From Antitrichia curtipendula (taxonomy: Eukaryota > Streptophyta > Bryopsida > Hypnales > Leucodontaceae), in the NCBI GenBank assembly GCA_951230915.1, contig OX579638.1, positions 558,001 through 622,000 of the forward strand: a stretch of 64,000 nt of DNA. Direction: 5' to 3'. The translations under genes and the position numbers were made by a program. Below, in pieces: positions 48,397 to 60,050 of the stretch (the first letter of the stretch is position 1; every line of letters starts with the position of its first letter). A model generated the notes under the pieces. It saw nothing but the letters and a program-made list of their open reading frames with translations, was not told the DNA's origin and searched no databases.

Positions 48397-49993
48397 CTGC
48401 CAAAAAAAATTGCACCACCAAGAAGTGAACACTGTGAGACACTTTGTAAAACTTTTTGGAACTAATAATACTTATGGAGTACTACAAGTACCTTGTTCAA
48501 CTAGACATTTAGAATTTTTAACTTCACTCTGTATGACCTCAAATTTACAATAGTCCACAGCTTCTTGAAGTAGACGCTTAGATTTTTTAGGTCTATTTAA
48601 AACGACCAAAAACCTACCACAGTAGAAAGAGCAATGAAAACGTTAATTAATTTTAACGCTGTTCTTGAACTCTACAATCGGTACTCAAAAACAGTTAGCC
48701 TCGTTTAATTAGACACCTTGTAGTAGTTTTCATACCAAACATACTTGTTAAAATAAACTAATTCAATCTTATTTTCACCAAACAATATAATGAGTATCAT
48801 CTTCAACAATCCGTTTTGAATTTTTAACTATACTAAGTACGCCCTCAATACTAATGTAGAACAAACTGTATTAAAAAAATTTCATAAAAACTACAATGGT
48901 TCTTAAACTCCGGAAGTGGTACTGGAAAAAGGTATTTCTGTACTATTAGATATCCGACTAGCATTTTAATTGTGTTCAAAATACTTTAATTGTATTGAAC
49001 ACAAGAAAAACATACTTTGCGTACGTCATAGATACTTATTTGTAAAGTACAAGAAGTGGAGACAAGAATACCCGAATACCTTGGAGTACTTTTTGAGCAA
49101 ATAAAACATTTTCAAGGTCAGTGATTGTACCTTATTTTCACTATAGAATACTATGACTACTTTGTTCATTTAGATGTGTACATTTATGAAAACCACTAAG
49201 TATATTCTATGAAGTTTTATAATACAGTACATACTTTAAACATCGAATTAGTACTGAAGTTGTTATTTAACTTGGCAAGTGGTTTTTACTTCAGAGTAGT
49301 TAGAGTACAAGTAGTTGACAAAGTTCTATTGGCATTGTACTAGACATATTTTCATGGTATTGACTCAACTAGAAAGGTTCTTTGCATATAGAATAGAGCA
49401 TGTAGAAGTACAAAACAAATTGTGGGAACAAAGAGGAGTTTGGATGGGGATACTTTTATAAAATCTGTAGTATGTTTTGAGCTTACCATACTTATTTAAG
49501 TATACTGTTTGTTCTAAATTCAACCATAGGTATTATGAATGTTTTATTTCTTCAGATGTACCAGGTTTCAAAGTGTATAAAGTACTACCTTACTATTAAC
49601 ACGGTACAGTAAGTATTATGAACGTTGTTATAGTCCTGTAGTTCATATTGAACTTCTTGATGTTTATTTAAGAAAGTATAAGTCTGCATAAGACTGGTAT
49701 TCGCATTTTACCATGAATGTTCTCATATTTTAGACCGTAGAAAGAAGGTACTATTTAATTTGAAAAGAGTATAAAATATACAATGTAGAAATCGACTTAA
49801 CATGAAGTACACAGTGAAGTTAGAGACAATTGTGTTCGGTACTTTTGAGTTTTTCATTTTGGTTACAAACATAGATGTTACATTTGAAGGTCATTTCTTT
49901 CTTATATGTGTAACCTAGTTTACGCTCAAAAACAAATAAGTACAGAAAGCAGAAGGAGAGATAGAAGAAGGATACTTGAAGGATGAAACTCAC
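48397..49993 (-). other. Intron of the transposase-like gene (1,597 bp)
   Basis: On the minus strand: GACTCAG|GTGAGT donor and TTTGGCAG acceptor, phase 0. Joining gives HYLCETQ then TYFFLRFKEV, a sensible continuation. The interior is AT-rich with dense GTAC and AGTACT words. Confidence 0.7.
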
Positions 49994-50797
49994 CTGAGTC
50001 TCACAAAGGTAATGCGTAGGATGAGGCTCAACCCATTGCACACGTCCCACTCTATGCCTTATAACGTCCTTTTGGTTTGGTGACACCTTTGTTTGACCAG
50101 TCCACCACGCATCGACACATTGTTTGATGTAATCGGATAAACCTGCTCTCTTGAGTCTCTGTAGACGTAGCTTTGGCACTATATCTTGTGGATCAAGTGC
50201 ATAAACCCTTCTTGTCAAAGCAAGGCTTATGCTATCGGTTGTTGTATCCAGAACCCATGACAAACTTCTCACCCCACCAGTCCCCAAACTCACAGCCGCA
50301 TCTAGTAGAGCACTCTTCCTAGCTAAAAACTCGTTAGAGTTGGCCACCTTCACACATTGCAGTTCATGCTTAAAATTTCCAACGAAGGAATGAATCACCT
50401 TTGCTTCTTGTGGCCTGGGATAGTACACAGGTAACAAAGGTGAAACAATGTCATGGCGCAGAACCTTCTCCATGACATCCTTCTTACTAAATGGATCGGG
50501 ACAACTTCTCAATTCCTCAACTATATACTGTGCTAGACGTAGGGATCTCCGATGCAAATCCCTCACAGGTAAGTAATCATCCAATTCGCGATCTGGATCT
50601 GGAGGCACAGTCGCTAAACTTTGGGACGACTCCAATCTCTCTCTGTCACGTGCTCTTTGACGAGCCTTCCTCTCTCTTGCATTCTCTGTAACTGCAGAGA
50701 GAACCTCTTCATGCATACGAGCTTCGGCAACCCTAGTAGCTGGACCGGGACGACTAATGCCATGCTTGGTACGTTTTCTCTTAGCAGCGTTGCCCAT
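49994..50797 (-). CDS. Transposase-like protein, exon 1
   Basis: The ATG at 50797 is followed by 268 uninterrupted codons to the donor. The N-terminus is basic (MGNAAKRKRTKHGISRPGP), with a charged helix (ENARERKARQRARDRERLES) compatible with nuclear targeting and DNA binding. DDYLPVRDLHRRSLRLAQYI and an all-helical region follow. The exon ends QWVEPHPTHYLCETQ, which runs directly into exon 2. No stop or frameshift. Confidence 0.75.
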
Positions 50798-52170
50798 TAG
50801 ACTGAACCTAGCAAGGAAAAGGTTCGGGAAAACAAATGCAGTCGTTAGTCATCTACGCGGAATCAAAGTACATAGTTGAGGAGTTGTGAGGCTCACAAGA
50901 TTCAGGGATAATACATGGGAAAAAAAGCATTTACAAGTTGTTTGAAAAATACGGGAAGAAACTCACCAAATGAGGATAACTCATTTGAAGCACTGTCATA
51001 ACACCATGGATTCACAGCTACCCGTACCAGGTGAAGTCCTCACGTTAGAGAGAGAAGGTGTGTACTCAAAACTAGTAGTTGGATAACTATCACCGAAATC
51101 AGGAGATACTGGACTCGTAAAAAGTCCACGTCGAGGCTACTCTTCTGCGGTGTTGCAGCGGCCTAAGTAAAATTCACTCTTGCCTTGCTTGGACACAGGA
51201 GTTTCTGATACGTATCCTGAATCACTAGTATACTTAGAGAAAACAGAGCCCACCTCAGCTGTTGAAACAGAGAATATATCAAAGGACACCTCACGTGTAG
51301 GGAAGTAAGAGGTGATCAATTTCTGGACAAGAACAGTGCGTTGGCTGGATTTTGACATCATGCAGAAGCGGATTTGTGAATGACAGGTGCAATCTAGCAA
51401 ACCATACTGAACTAGCAAGCAAGGAAGAAGAGCGCGAAAACGAAGCAACGTTCAAAACAATGGCATGCAGAAAGAATCGCAGAGGGAGACGGAAGTTCGT
51501 GGAGACGACGGCGCAGTCAGCGGCAAATCAAGCCTCATCCAATCAGCGCTCCCTAGAAAAGTGGTTCCCGAATTTCATGGCGGCGGCAGTAATGAGGGAA
51601 GATTCTGGTGAAGTACTTTGAGAACACCAAACATACTTTTGTACTAAAACAAGGAAGGGAGGGGCAAAAAATTATTATGCGCAGAAAACACTAATTGGAA
51701 AATTCGACGAGTAGCCATCCTTGAAGACGTCGAATGCATCTCAAAACCCTAAACCGATTTAGAAACCCGTACTTTCAAAAAAGTTACAGCTTTCCAAAAA
51801 ATCAGCTCTTTTTTTGTACTTCATCGCCAAATATGAGATGAAATTAGGAATGTAAAAGAAGAATCGGGTAAAGCCGACTTTGATGTTTCATGCGATGAAA
51901 AAGAAGCAAAAAAAGAGTTCTGTACAGCCTCCAAACAAGTACTTTAACGTGATTTGTAGTACTGTGACATTTTGGTAGTCATATACAAAAGTACTTTTTT
52001 TACAGCATGGATTAAGTTTTTCAATGAATTTAACTATACTCATAGCTACATAACATCAGTAGGCTATAGGAAATGAACACAAATGTCAAAAAAAACAAGT
52101 TACAGTTTGAGTAATGTTAAGTACAAAATCATGTTTACTACCAATTTTGCATTGTGACCTCAAAAGTACA
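50798..52170. other. 5' flank of the transposase-like gene; no confident gene
   Basis: Probable promoter and 5' UTR on the minus strand. A plus-strand frame (51352-51621) with KNRRGRRKFVETTAQSAANQ and SLEKWFPNFMAAAV, and a minus frame (51448-51137), are open but unrecognised. AGTACTTT words are dense near 51610-52000. Confidence 0.4.
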
Positions 52171-52178
52171 AGGGTCTA

Positions 52179-53505
52179 GTGTACTTCCACCCGCGGATAG
52201 GATGCATAGGATTACTGAACAGACCGTGGAATATCAAGAGTGACAAACTGATTGAGGAGTTGGTTGTAGGAGTTCCCAATCAGTACGAGTTGACTGTGAG
52301 AGGTCGACCCGCGGCCTGGAGTGATGAAGTCTGGACGGAAGTATACTCATTCGGGAAAATCGGTTACGGATTAGCCGGCCGGAATAATAAATTCTGTTAC
52401 GGAAAGTTTAGAGGTCTAGTCAATCCGAAAGACGGATTCGCTGTTACGGAGTGCGCGGACGAGAGGCATAAACGACTCTTGGAGTTTTTGATTCCGATCA
52501 TGTATCCGGAAAAGCCTACCCGGGTCACCGTCACGGTGGCCAACACCATTTTCGGAGCATTAGAGGGAAAGAGTGGTGCATTGGGGGAAGGTCATCGGGG
52601 GAGTCGTTTCCAAACTAGCGGAGCATGTGACGAAGAATAAGTACAGTCCGATTAGCCCCTATCTGTTCCATCTTTACCATCAGAAGGAGATCCTGACGGT
52701 GGCGGAAGCGGTCACGTATGATACCGGGTGCGAGATCCTTAAGTACGGTCTCACAGGAGAGATGGAGCCGGATCATCCGGATTCGGAAGAAGACGATCCG
52801 TCGGAGAAGAAGGACGAGACCGCGGAACGGAAGGATAAAAGACGGAAGTCAACCGACCCGGGCTCGCGGGGGAAGGTGGTTTCACCGGATCGAGGAGAAC
52901 TGAGCTTGAATCTGATGAGCGGAAGTAGCGGATCCATGTTCTTCGACGTGGGCAGGGAATGGATGAAGGAGGCTCGGCATATGTACGACAACTTGGCAGA
53001 ATATGTCGCCAAGATTTCCGAGGAGTTGAAGGTGAACTCGGAGGAGATCTTGGAAGAAATTTGCCGACGACCGAATCCGAAAGCATTGCGAGAGAAGGAC
53101 GAGCAGATCCGGACCTTGGAGAAGGCCCGGGATAACTTTCAGTCACGGGCGAATTGGGCAGATGCAGAGTGCTCCAGTGCACGGCAGAGAGAGAAGGAAG
53201 CACTCCAGGTGGTCCGAAATCTCAACGCTCTGATCTCTCAGCCTGCGGATACCATAACCAAGGCTTCTCTGTACGATGCCCAAGTAGTGAGTGGGAGTCA
53301 TCTAACCGGATCAAAGATGCTGATGATCCTCGTAGATTTTACAGCCCGGATTAAGAAGACGTTGAAGGAGATGCGCCAACTGGTGGGACGGATCGATCCA
53401 GAACGCGCCATGGATTTCTCGGAGTTTTTGGAAATTCCCACTAATTTGTACTTGCAGACTCCAATCCGGAAACCATGGGGATTCCAACTCAGATGTAGTC
53501 TGTAG
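52179..53505 (+). pseudogene. Disrupted ORF with coiled coil, GC-rich island
   Basis: There is no ATG; the frame opens in YFHPRIGCIGLLNRPWNIKS, so the 5' end is missing or spliced. A globular-looking domain follows (ELTVRGRPAAWSDEVWTEVY, YGKFRGLVNPKDGFAVTECA) up to about 52565, where one base of shift leads into VVHWGKVIGGVVSKLAEHV. Then come an acidic linker (DHPDSEEDDPSEKKDE), SGSMFFDVGREWMKEARHMY, a coiled coil (REKDEQIRTLEKARDNF) and an end at TPIRKPWGFQLRCSL. The family is not recognised; a Gag-like or element-borne protein is possible. ATCCGG-rich codon use sets it apart from its AT-rich neighbours and links it to 32.3-32.8 kb. Confidence 0.5.
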
Positions 53506-53555
53506 GGCTGGGGACTTTACTTAAGCCACTGGATAGCCCCATCAGTCAAGGACGG

Positions 53556-54116
53556 ATGCAGCCAACGAATTTGAATCTAGTGCTTCAATCCGAGGGACAG
53601 CCGAGCATCCCAGTACAGGAGATCAGTTTTGTTCAGGGAAGCGTTCAGTCGTCCCGACCAAGCGGATCGATGGCGGCTCTCGCATCCGGTTTAGGGACAT
53701 TTCTCGCTTCCGGATCGGTAACAGCTTTGTCACCAAAACTAGGAGAGTTTGCGGTCCCTACTTCAAAGGCTCGGAGCAATCTGATCGAGAGAATTGGAGC
53801 GATGGCAAATCCGGCTCATTCACATCCGAAGAGTTTCACACACATGCAGCAGCCGTCGCCAAAACCGATTAGGGAGTCAGCTGCAATGGATGTGACCACA
53901 CCGGAAACGGAACGGGAGATCGAAGAAATTAGCGAGTCGGAAGAAGAGGAGTTCCAAACCGGATCCGGATCGGATGAGGATGAGGATTCTCCTCCGAGAA
54001 CTCGGCGTCCTCAAACGCGGGCTTTAGGGAAGACAACTCCCGCCAAGAAATCTGGTGGCAAGACACCTGCAAGTCAGAGTGGGAGCAACGCGAAGAAACC
54101 AAGAAAGAAGAAGTAG
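53556..54116 (+). CDS. Small protein with acidic cluster and Lys-rich tail (186 aa)
   Basis: The ATG lies 51 bp after the stop of the preceding ORF, in a different frame. Ser/Pro-rich N-terminal half (VQSSRPSGSMAALASGLG), an acidic run (EISESEEEEFQTGSGSDEDE), then TPAKKSGGKTPASQSG and KKPRKKK at the end. It may be the 3' portion of the same protein as the upstream ORF, since such acid-then-basic tails are common in Gag-like and chromatin-binding proteins. Otherwise it is a separate ORF. No domain is recognised. Confidence 0.45.
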   Translation: MQPTNLNLVLQSEGQPSIPVQEISFVQGSVQSSRPSGSMAALASGLGTFLASGSVTALSPKLGEFAVPTSKARSNLIERIGAMANPAHSHPKSFTHMQQPSPKPIRESAAMDVTTPETEREIEEISESEEEEFQTGSGSDEDEDSPPRTRRPQTRALGKTTPAKKSGGKTPASQSGSNAKKPRKKK

Positions 54117-55230
54117 TTAGCGGTAGTTTAGGATTTTTGAAATCCAATCCGGGTTTTCCGAGTGTGGGACCCTAGATCCAGATTCTTAGGGATAAGGGGG
54201 CGTTGACTTTGAGATGCCTCGATGTATAGTTGTGTGGACCCCCAGGTTTTGGGCGGCTCTCTTTTTGCTTTTTGTTTGTGGTTTTAAGAGTGGGTAGGAC
54301 TGTTGTCCTCTCATTCCTTCCAATCCCATTTTGAGTATTCTGTATTATGTACTTGAACTTCCTTTAATTCCAAGCCCTTAGTGGATTTGTTTCGCTTCCG
54401 TCTTGAAGTACGGATATGTCGTTCTTGTTTTTGTAAGGGTAATGCGGAAGGAGGTCGGATGAGGAGGAATCCAGATTGTAAGTAAGCGGAATCTTGGTGA
54501 AGGCGACGTGTGAAGAACGGGTTCTGGATTCGCAAGAGAGATAGAGCACTGTGTCTTTAAAACCACTGAGAGAGTAATCCGGTTAGGAAGAGAGGACGCG
54601 AGTCCGGAACTCAGGAAGAGTTCTGTACGGAGATAAGCAACCGTTAGCGGAATGTTTCCCCACCTTGCGGAAGGCATGCCATCTAAAGAGTGAGATCAGC
54701 TACCAGTAACCAAGGCCTCCATCCGGTTCTGACTTTTTCTTTGATCTGTCGTTGTAGTGGAAGTGATAGAGTGCGGTTCTGAGTGACCTACCTTCCGGAT
54801 TGACGAACCCGGAAAGTTGTGAGGATTGTATCTCTTCCGTCACTATTACAAAAAGTGATACTGCTAGTATTTTTATTATCTTGGTTAAAGTCTAAGAATG
54901 TGTGAAGAATAGGAGTGGTGAGTCCCTACCCCTCTAAAGAGCAATAGCGGACCCCCTGAAGGTAAAACAGGGGTATCAAAAACCAGTCATTGCGAGAGTG
55001 GAAAGAAGTGTAATAGGATCCGAAAAACATTAAGGACGGAATCCGGATTAGACGAATCCGGAAAGTGATCCGGAAAATAGTAGTTTCTGGAAACAAGCAA
55101 TAGGTTGTATAAATTGCTTGGGTTGGTTTGGGAGGAAGAGAGAATCCGGATACTCTTGAACTTGCAACAACATACTAGAATCTCCTGGGACAATAACTCG
55201 TGTCATCTTACCACGTTTTTCGTGTTAAAG
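54117..55230 (+). other. 3' part of the ATCCGG-rich island
   Basis: Non-coding with recurring AATCCGG and TCCGGA words (for example 54145, 54580, 55040-55075). A CTCTTT and T-rich stretch at about 54255-54290 could be an untranslated region. The island fades into AT-rich sequence at about 55230. No matching LTR at the other side was found. Confidence 0.4.
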
Positions 55231-56900
55231 ATACTTACGCCTAGACTACGCGTACGACAGGTCTCCTAATCTAATATGGGACTTCTAAAGCCAATGGCAC
55301 AATCCGTTTGGATTTGGAGCTTTTCTCCAAAAGTTATAGGACAGTTCAACAATAGGTTAGAAATTTGAGTAGTTAGTAATTTTATTTAGATTTTCTAGAT
55401 AGTTTTTAGGTAATTTGAGAAGGGAGAAGGCCTTGGAAGAGTACAAAAGGCCTCCCCTCCTCTCACTTTGCACCTCTTTTTTATTTTCTTGCTTGGCCGT
55501 TTCGAGACCATTTCGTTCTTGTTTTTGAGACCGGCCAAATCGTGGCCAAATTGTTGGATTTTTGGTCTTGTAGACCAAATACTTGCTTTAGAAGTTGTTT
55601 TGGAGTAACTAGCTCCCTTTTGTTTATGTTTTTGGAGTTCTTTCAAATGATGTTGGGGTCCCTTTGAGACGCTTGGCGATTGTTGATGTTCTTTCAAGTT
55701 GAAGTACTAATTCTTCTGTGGTTTTTGAAATCTTAATTCCTACCAAGCTTTTTTGGAGAGGATCTCACACATTTGTTGTTGAAAATCCCCCCTGATGCCT
55801 TGACGTGTGGAATTTGTGGTCCATCTTGAGTCATTGAGTTATTTGGAAGGTGATGTTTGTTACAATCCTCCAAAGTCTCGCAAATTGTCATTGATTAATT
55901 GTGTTGTTTGTTCTAACCGGGAACTTCAAGTCCCACCTAACCTTTTGTATTTTTGTTTTGGGAAGTGGTGCTAACCTACCATATGGTGAAGCTATTGCCC
56001 CCAAGACAATTTTCAAAGTTTTATGTTATTTGTTATTTCCATCAATGTTTAAGTTTTGGGCCCAAAAACTCTATATGGCCAAGCTTTTGACTTAGGACTA
56101 ACTTTTAGTCCTAAAATATTGGGGTCCGGATGGCAAAGCTTTGCTTCTAGTTATACTTTTTTCTGTATTTTTTTAATTGTGTGGGTTCCCCAAAGGAAAT
56201 CCAAGCTATGTTTTGGTTTAATCTCCAAAGTTTGAAAATCAAAAGCCAAAATTTAACAAGTAACGGCCAAAGAATTTGAGACAGACTATTGCCAAAGATA
56301 AAAAACAAAAAAGACCAACTAGCCAGCTAGTTGGAAAGACCAGCCAGCTAGTAGTTAGAAGGTTGGAAGGACCGACCAGCCAGGTCGAAAGACCAGTAGG
56401 TTGCTTGATTGATCCAGTTAACGTCTCGGTTTACATACATCTGATTTCTAAACAAATCAAAATTGGGAGGATACCCGCTGGGTCCCAAAAACTTTGGGTT
56501 TTTATTTAAAAATTGGATTTTTTCTACGCTCAATCTAGGTGCAAGTCTAGGTGCAAGTAGGAACCAGATTTCAAACTTAAAATCCAGATTTGACAGACTA
56601 GAGAGGGTAGAAAACAAAAAACATAGTCTTTTCTTGAAATTGCAAAAGTAGAGAGAGTTAGTTATAGTTTGACTAGGGCTTATTATCACCATTTGAAATG
56701 AGTGAGAGAATTAGCCAAGCATTAACTAGGGCTGAATTGCAATTGGAAGCGTGGGAGAAAGCCAGTTAGTACAGATTGAGTCACTTTGAAGCCAGAGAGA
56801 GATAGTTAGTCCAATTGTGAACTGAGTCACTTAATACACAACTCAACCTTACAACTGGTTTGATAAATTGTGTGTACAAGCCATCTGAAGCTCACAACTA
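55231..56900. repeat. Dispersed repeat related to 25.96-26.56 kb
   Basis: The stretch 55610-56160 shares phrasing with 25960-26560 (TTTGTTTTTGAAGC-like, GGCAAAGCTTTG). A CCAACTAG...CTAGTTGG palindrome lies at about 56320. No ORF is supported. Confidence 0.4.
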
Positions 56901-56906
56901 AATTGC

Positions 56907-57928
56907 CACTACTTGAAAATGATGTCCAAATCAACAAAAAAATTATCAAATTTTTGTTGATTTGGGTATTTTTATCAACCTTTTTTACAATTTTTTGTTG
57001 ATTTGGCACAAGTTAACAAAATGGTTACAATTTTCTTTCATTTTTTTCATTTTGACTTGGAGGAATTTCCAATAATTTTTTGGCATTCAAGCAATGTTAA
57101 AATCAACACGGTTGGAATTCTATGTAAAATGAATTTTTTTTTCCTAACTAAATCATTCACAATTCGGTATTTTTTAAAGTCAGCAGACTTTGGTGATTGT
57201 TTTGGCATAGTAGAGTAACTTTTTTGAAAAACATTCAACTAACAAAAGTTGGAAAATTAAGCTAACTTTCATTTCCAAAAATCCGTTTGTGATTTTAAGT
57301 CTCCAATCAAAAGTTATGGGCAAAGTTCAGAGAGGGATTGGAATGGACATTATTTTTTACATTTTTAAACATCCTTTCTTAATTTTGTCCATAACTTTTA
57401 TTGGAGGTTGAAAATTGAAAAAAAATTTGGAGATGAAATTTGGATTGATTTTCCATTTCTTATGGGTTGAAAGTTTTTTGAAAAAAGTTATTCTACTATG
57501 CCGAAACAGCCACCAAAGTTTGCTAAGTTAACAAAGAAAATGAAAAACAAATTGCAAAAACTATACAAATAAAACTTTAATCTCTCTATAGTCATGGCAA
57601 TGTGTGCATGGTGCAATGACAAAAGTAATGGACCTACATTTAGGAGGTTGGAGATTCAAACCCCCATGCCGTCGGCCACCCATGCGGCGGGGCTATCTAG
57701 GTGACCTGTCCATGTGGCATTTTAATGCCCCTAGGTGGCAATGCCACTTGGCACCTTCTAATTGATTGGTGCCGATAAATTTTCTTTTTTTACTTTTTTT
57801 ACTTGACCAAATCAATAAAAAAAGTTAACAAGTTTTTGTTGGATAGTGTCCAAGTCAACACGTTCAAATCAACATGAAACTGACATATCAAATCAATACT
57901 TTTTTGTCTATTTTTTATCACAATAGTT
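56907..57928. mobile_element. CACTA-like element with mirrored arms and tRNA-like core
   Basis: The left end is CACTACTTGAAAATG followed by a CAAATCAACAAAAAA hairpin. Two inverted arms (about 57177-57260 and 57455-57535, with GGCATAGTAGARTAACTTTTT) enclose a further palindrome around CCATAACTTTT. Then come a plus-strand tRNA-like segment and an ACTTTTTTT tract. The right end is degenerate (ATAGTT instead of TAGTG) and no TSD is clear. It shares all parts with the element at 21581. Confidence 0.55.
57604..57667 (+). other. tRNA-like segment (box A/B-like)
   Basis: TGCATGGTGCAATGAC (box A-like), then GTAATGGACCTACATT where an anticodon arm would be, then GGAGATTCAAACCCCC (T-arm/box B-like). 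It occupies the same place in its element as the tRNA-like segment at 21842, but the anticodon region differs. Confidence 0.5.
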
Positions 57929-57959
57929 ATCGGCCCATGTGAAACTTTGAAGTAATTAT

Positions 57960-60050
57960 GCATTGTACCACCAGGCTAAATCTGGTCAAGATCTATCGTT
58001 CCTCTAAAATAATGTGGAATAGAAGTCACATGACAGTCATGTTTGGCATTAAGGTGCAAGCGGACAGAAAGACCAACATACATTTAAAGCTCTAGTTTTG
58101 GAATATGCAAAAAAAATGTACAAGTTGGAAATGTTGTGAACATTTACAATTCATGGACAAATGAAATGTGGGCCTTATTTTTATAATTTACTACAAGAAT
58201 CCAAAATAAATACCTTTGCAGTACTTTAGAGAACTAAAACCTCTAAAGTCATGAAATTTGTATGAGGAGGAATGAAAAAAAATATGTACAAGTTGTAAAC
58301 GTTGTAAACATTCAAAATGCATGGGCAAATGAAATGTGGGCCTCATTTTTTACAATTTACTACAAGAGTCCAAAATAAATACCTTTGCAGTATTTTAGAG
58401 AACTAAAACCTCTAAAGTCATGAAATTTGTACAAGGAAGATTGAAAAAAAAAATGTACAAGTTGGAATTGTTGTAAACATTTAAAATTCACAAGCAAGTT
58501 CAGTGTAAGCCTCATTTTCTAAAATGTACAACAAGAATCCAAAATAAATATCCCAAATTCTTTATTGTACCTTAAATTATATCCATAAACCTTTGTTGTA
58601 CTTGAAAGAATTTCAATTCCAAGAACCAAGAAACTTGTACAAGGATGAAGAGGAAAAAATTGTCAAAATTGTAAATCTTTACATTATTTACAACTCCTCC
58701 ATTTTGTTTTCCTTCTTTTTTCATACCAAGCTCTTGACTTTTGGGCTTTGAAATTTAGAAAGTAGAGCATGTGGCTTATTAAGAATTATTTTTCATTTCT
58801 ATAGTAACGTGCATAAAAAAAAAGCACAAATTAAATAAACTCTTGAATTCTACATTTTTAGCTTATTTACAATTTTTTCATTTTCTATTTCCTGCCTTTC
58901 TCATACAATCAAAAGTTTATGACTTCTCGGCTTTCAATTGAAAATTATGAAGTGCATGACATGGCTTATTAAAAAAAACCCACCATGAATGTAATGGGCT
59001 CATGAAAATGAACTCTTTGGATTATTTCCAACTTCTACATTTTTTTCTCCAATCCTTAGCATGCAAAGTCTATAACTTTGGAAATTTTTGTTCCTTAAAT
59101 TACAATGATTTTAAGGCGTTATTATTTTTTTGGTTTCCTTTGTAAATAAAAAATAAAGAACCATGAATTTTGTGGGCTCATAAATCCGTACTCTTGGGAT
59201 TATTTCCAACTTCTACATTTTTTTCTCCACACCTTAGCATGCAAATTCCATGGCTTTGGGGATCTTTTAAAAAAAATACATAGTAGTTTTGGATCATTAT
59301 TTTTTGTTGTTTCCCCTCTAAAATAAAAATAAAAAAACATGAATGTAGTGGGCTATTTTTTTTTCCTAGCTTCCACATACAAATTTCATGACATTTGAGA
59401 CTTGTCTTCTTTTGAGTTTAATGTATTTCTGGCCATCCATTTTCAAAACATTTTGCTTCTACTTGTAATTATCAAAAATGAGCATGAATCAAATATGCTC
59501 ATGAATTCTAAATCTTTAGATTATTTACAACTTCTACATTTTTAACCTTGCTTTTATTTACAAATTTTATGACATTTGGGACATGTGCTCTTTAAAGTAC
59601 AAGGCATGGCATTCCATATTAAATACAATTGGATTCTTGTTGAAAATTAGCAAAAATGAGCACAGGATATTTTGAACTTGTAAATTTTTTTCCCTTGCTT
59701 TCACATACAAATTTCATGACATGTGGGACTTTCACTCTTTAAAGTACAAGGCCTGGCAGTGTAATAACATTTTGATTCTATTAGTAAATTACTAAAAAGG
59801 AGCACAAATCAAAATTGCTCATGAATTCTAAATATTTAAAATATTCATAGCTTCTACAATTTTTTACCTTCTTTCTATGTAACACTATCTTGACTTTCAT
59901 AGGGCTTAATTTCACTTCTTCAAAGAATATGACAAGACATATTAAATTGATTTTTTAATTGATTTTCTTAGTAATTGGAAAAAAAATTACCGAAAATTGA
60001 AAGTGCTTGTGAATTTTAAGTTTCAATTTAGAATGCTTTGAACTTGTTGA
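57960..60050 (+). repeat. ~168-bp tandem array, decaying downstream
   Basis: Three clear copies start at 58118, 58285 and 58454 (TGTACAAGTTGKAA...CCAAAATAAATACC...). Further diverged units with CAACTTCTACATTTTTTTCTC and AGCATGCAAA recur near 59020, 59205, 59525 and beyond. No coding sequence. Confidence 0.7.

Noticed and set aside
46612..48432. Assignment of the transposase-like ORF to the KDZ (Kyakuja-Dileera-Zisupton) group
   Set aside because: The conserved words of that group are not visible; the superfamily is left open.
51352..51621. 89-codon plus-strand frame as a divergent gene
   Set aside because: Basic but featureless, with no splice or promoter support; it overlaps the probable 5' flank of the minus-strand gene.
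56276..56692. Short open frames on both strands near a CTAG-rich palindrome
   Set aside because: No conserved features; low complexity and repeat context.
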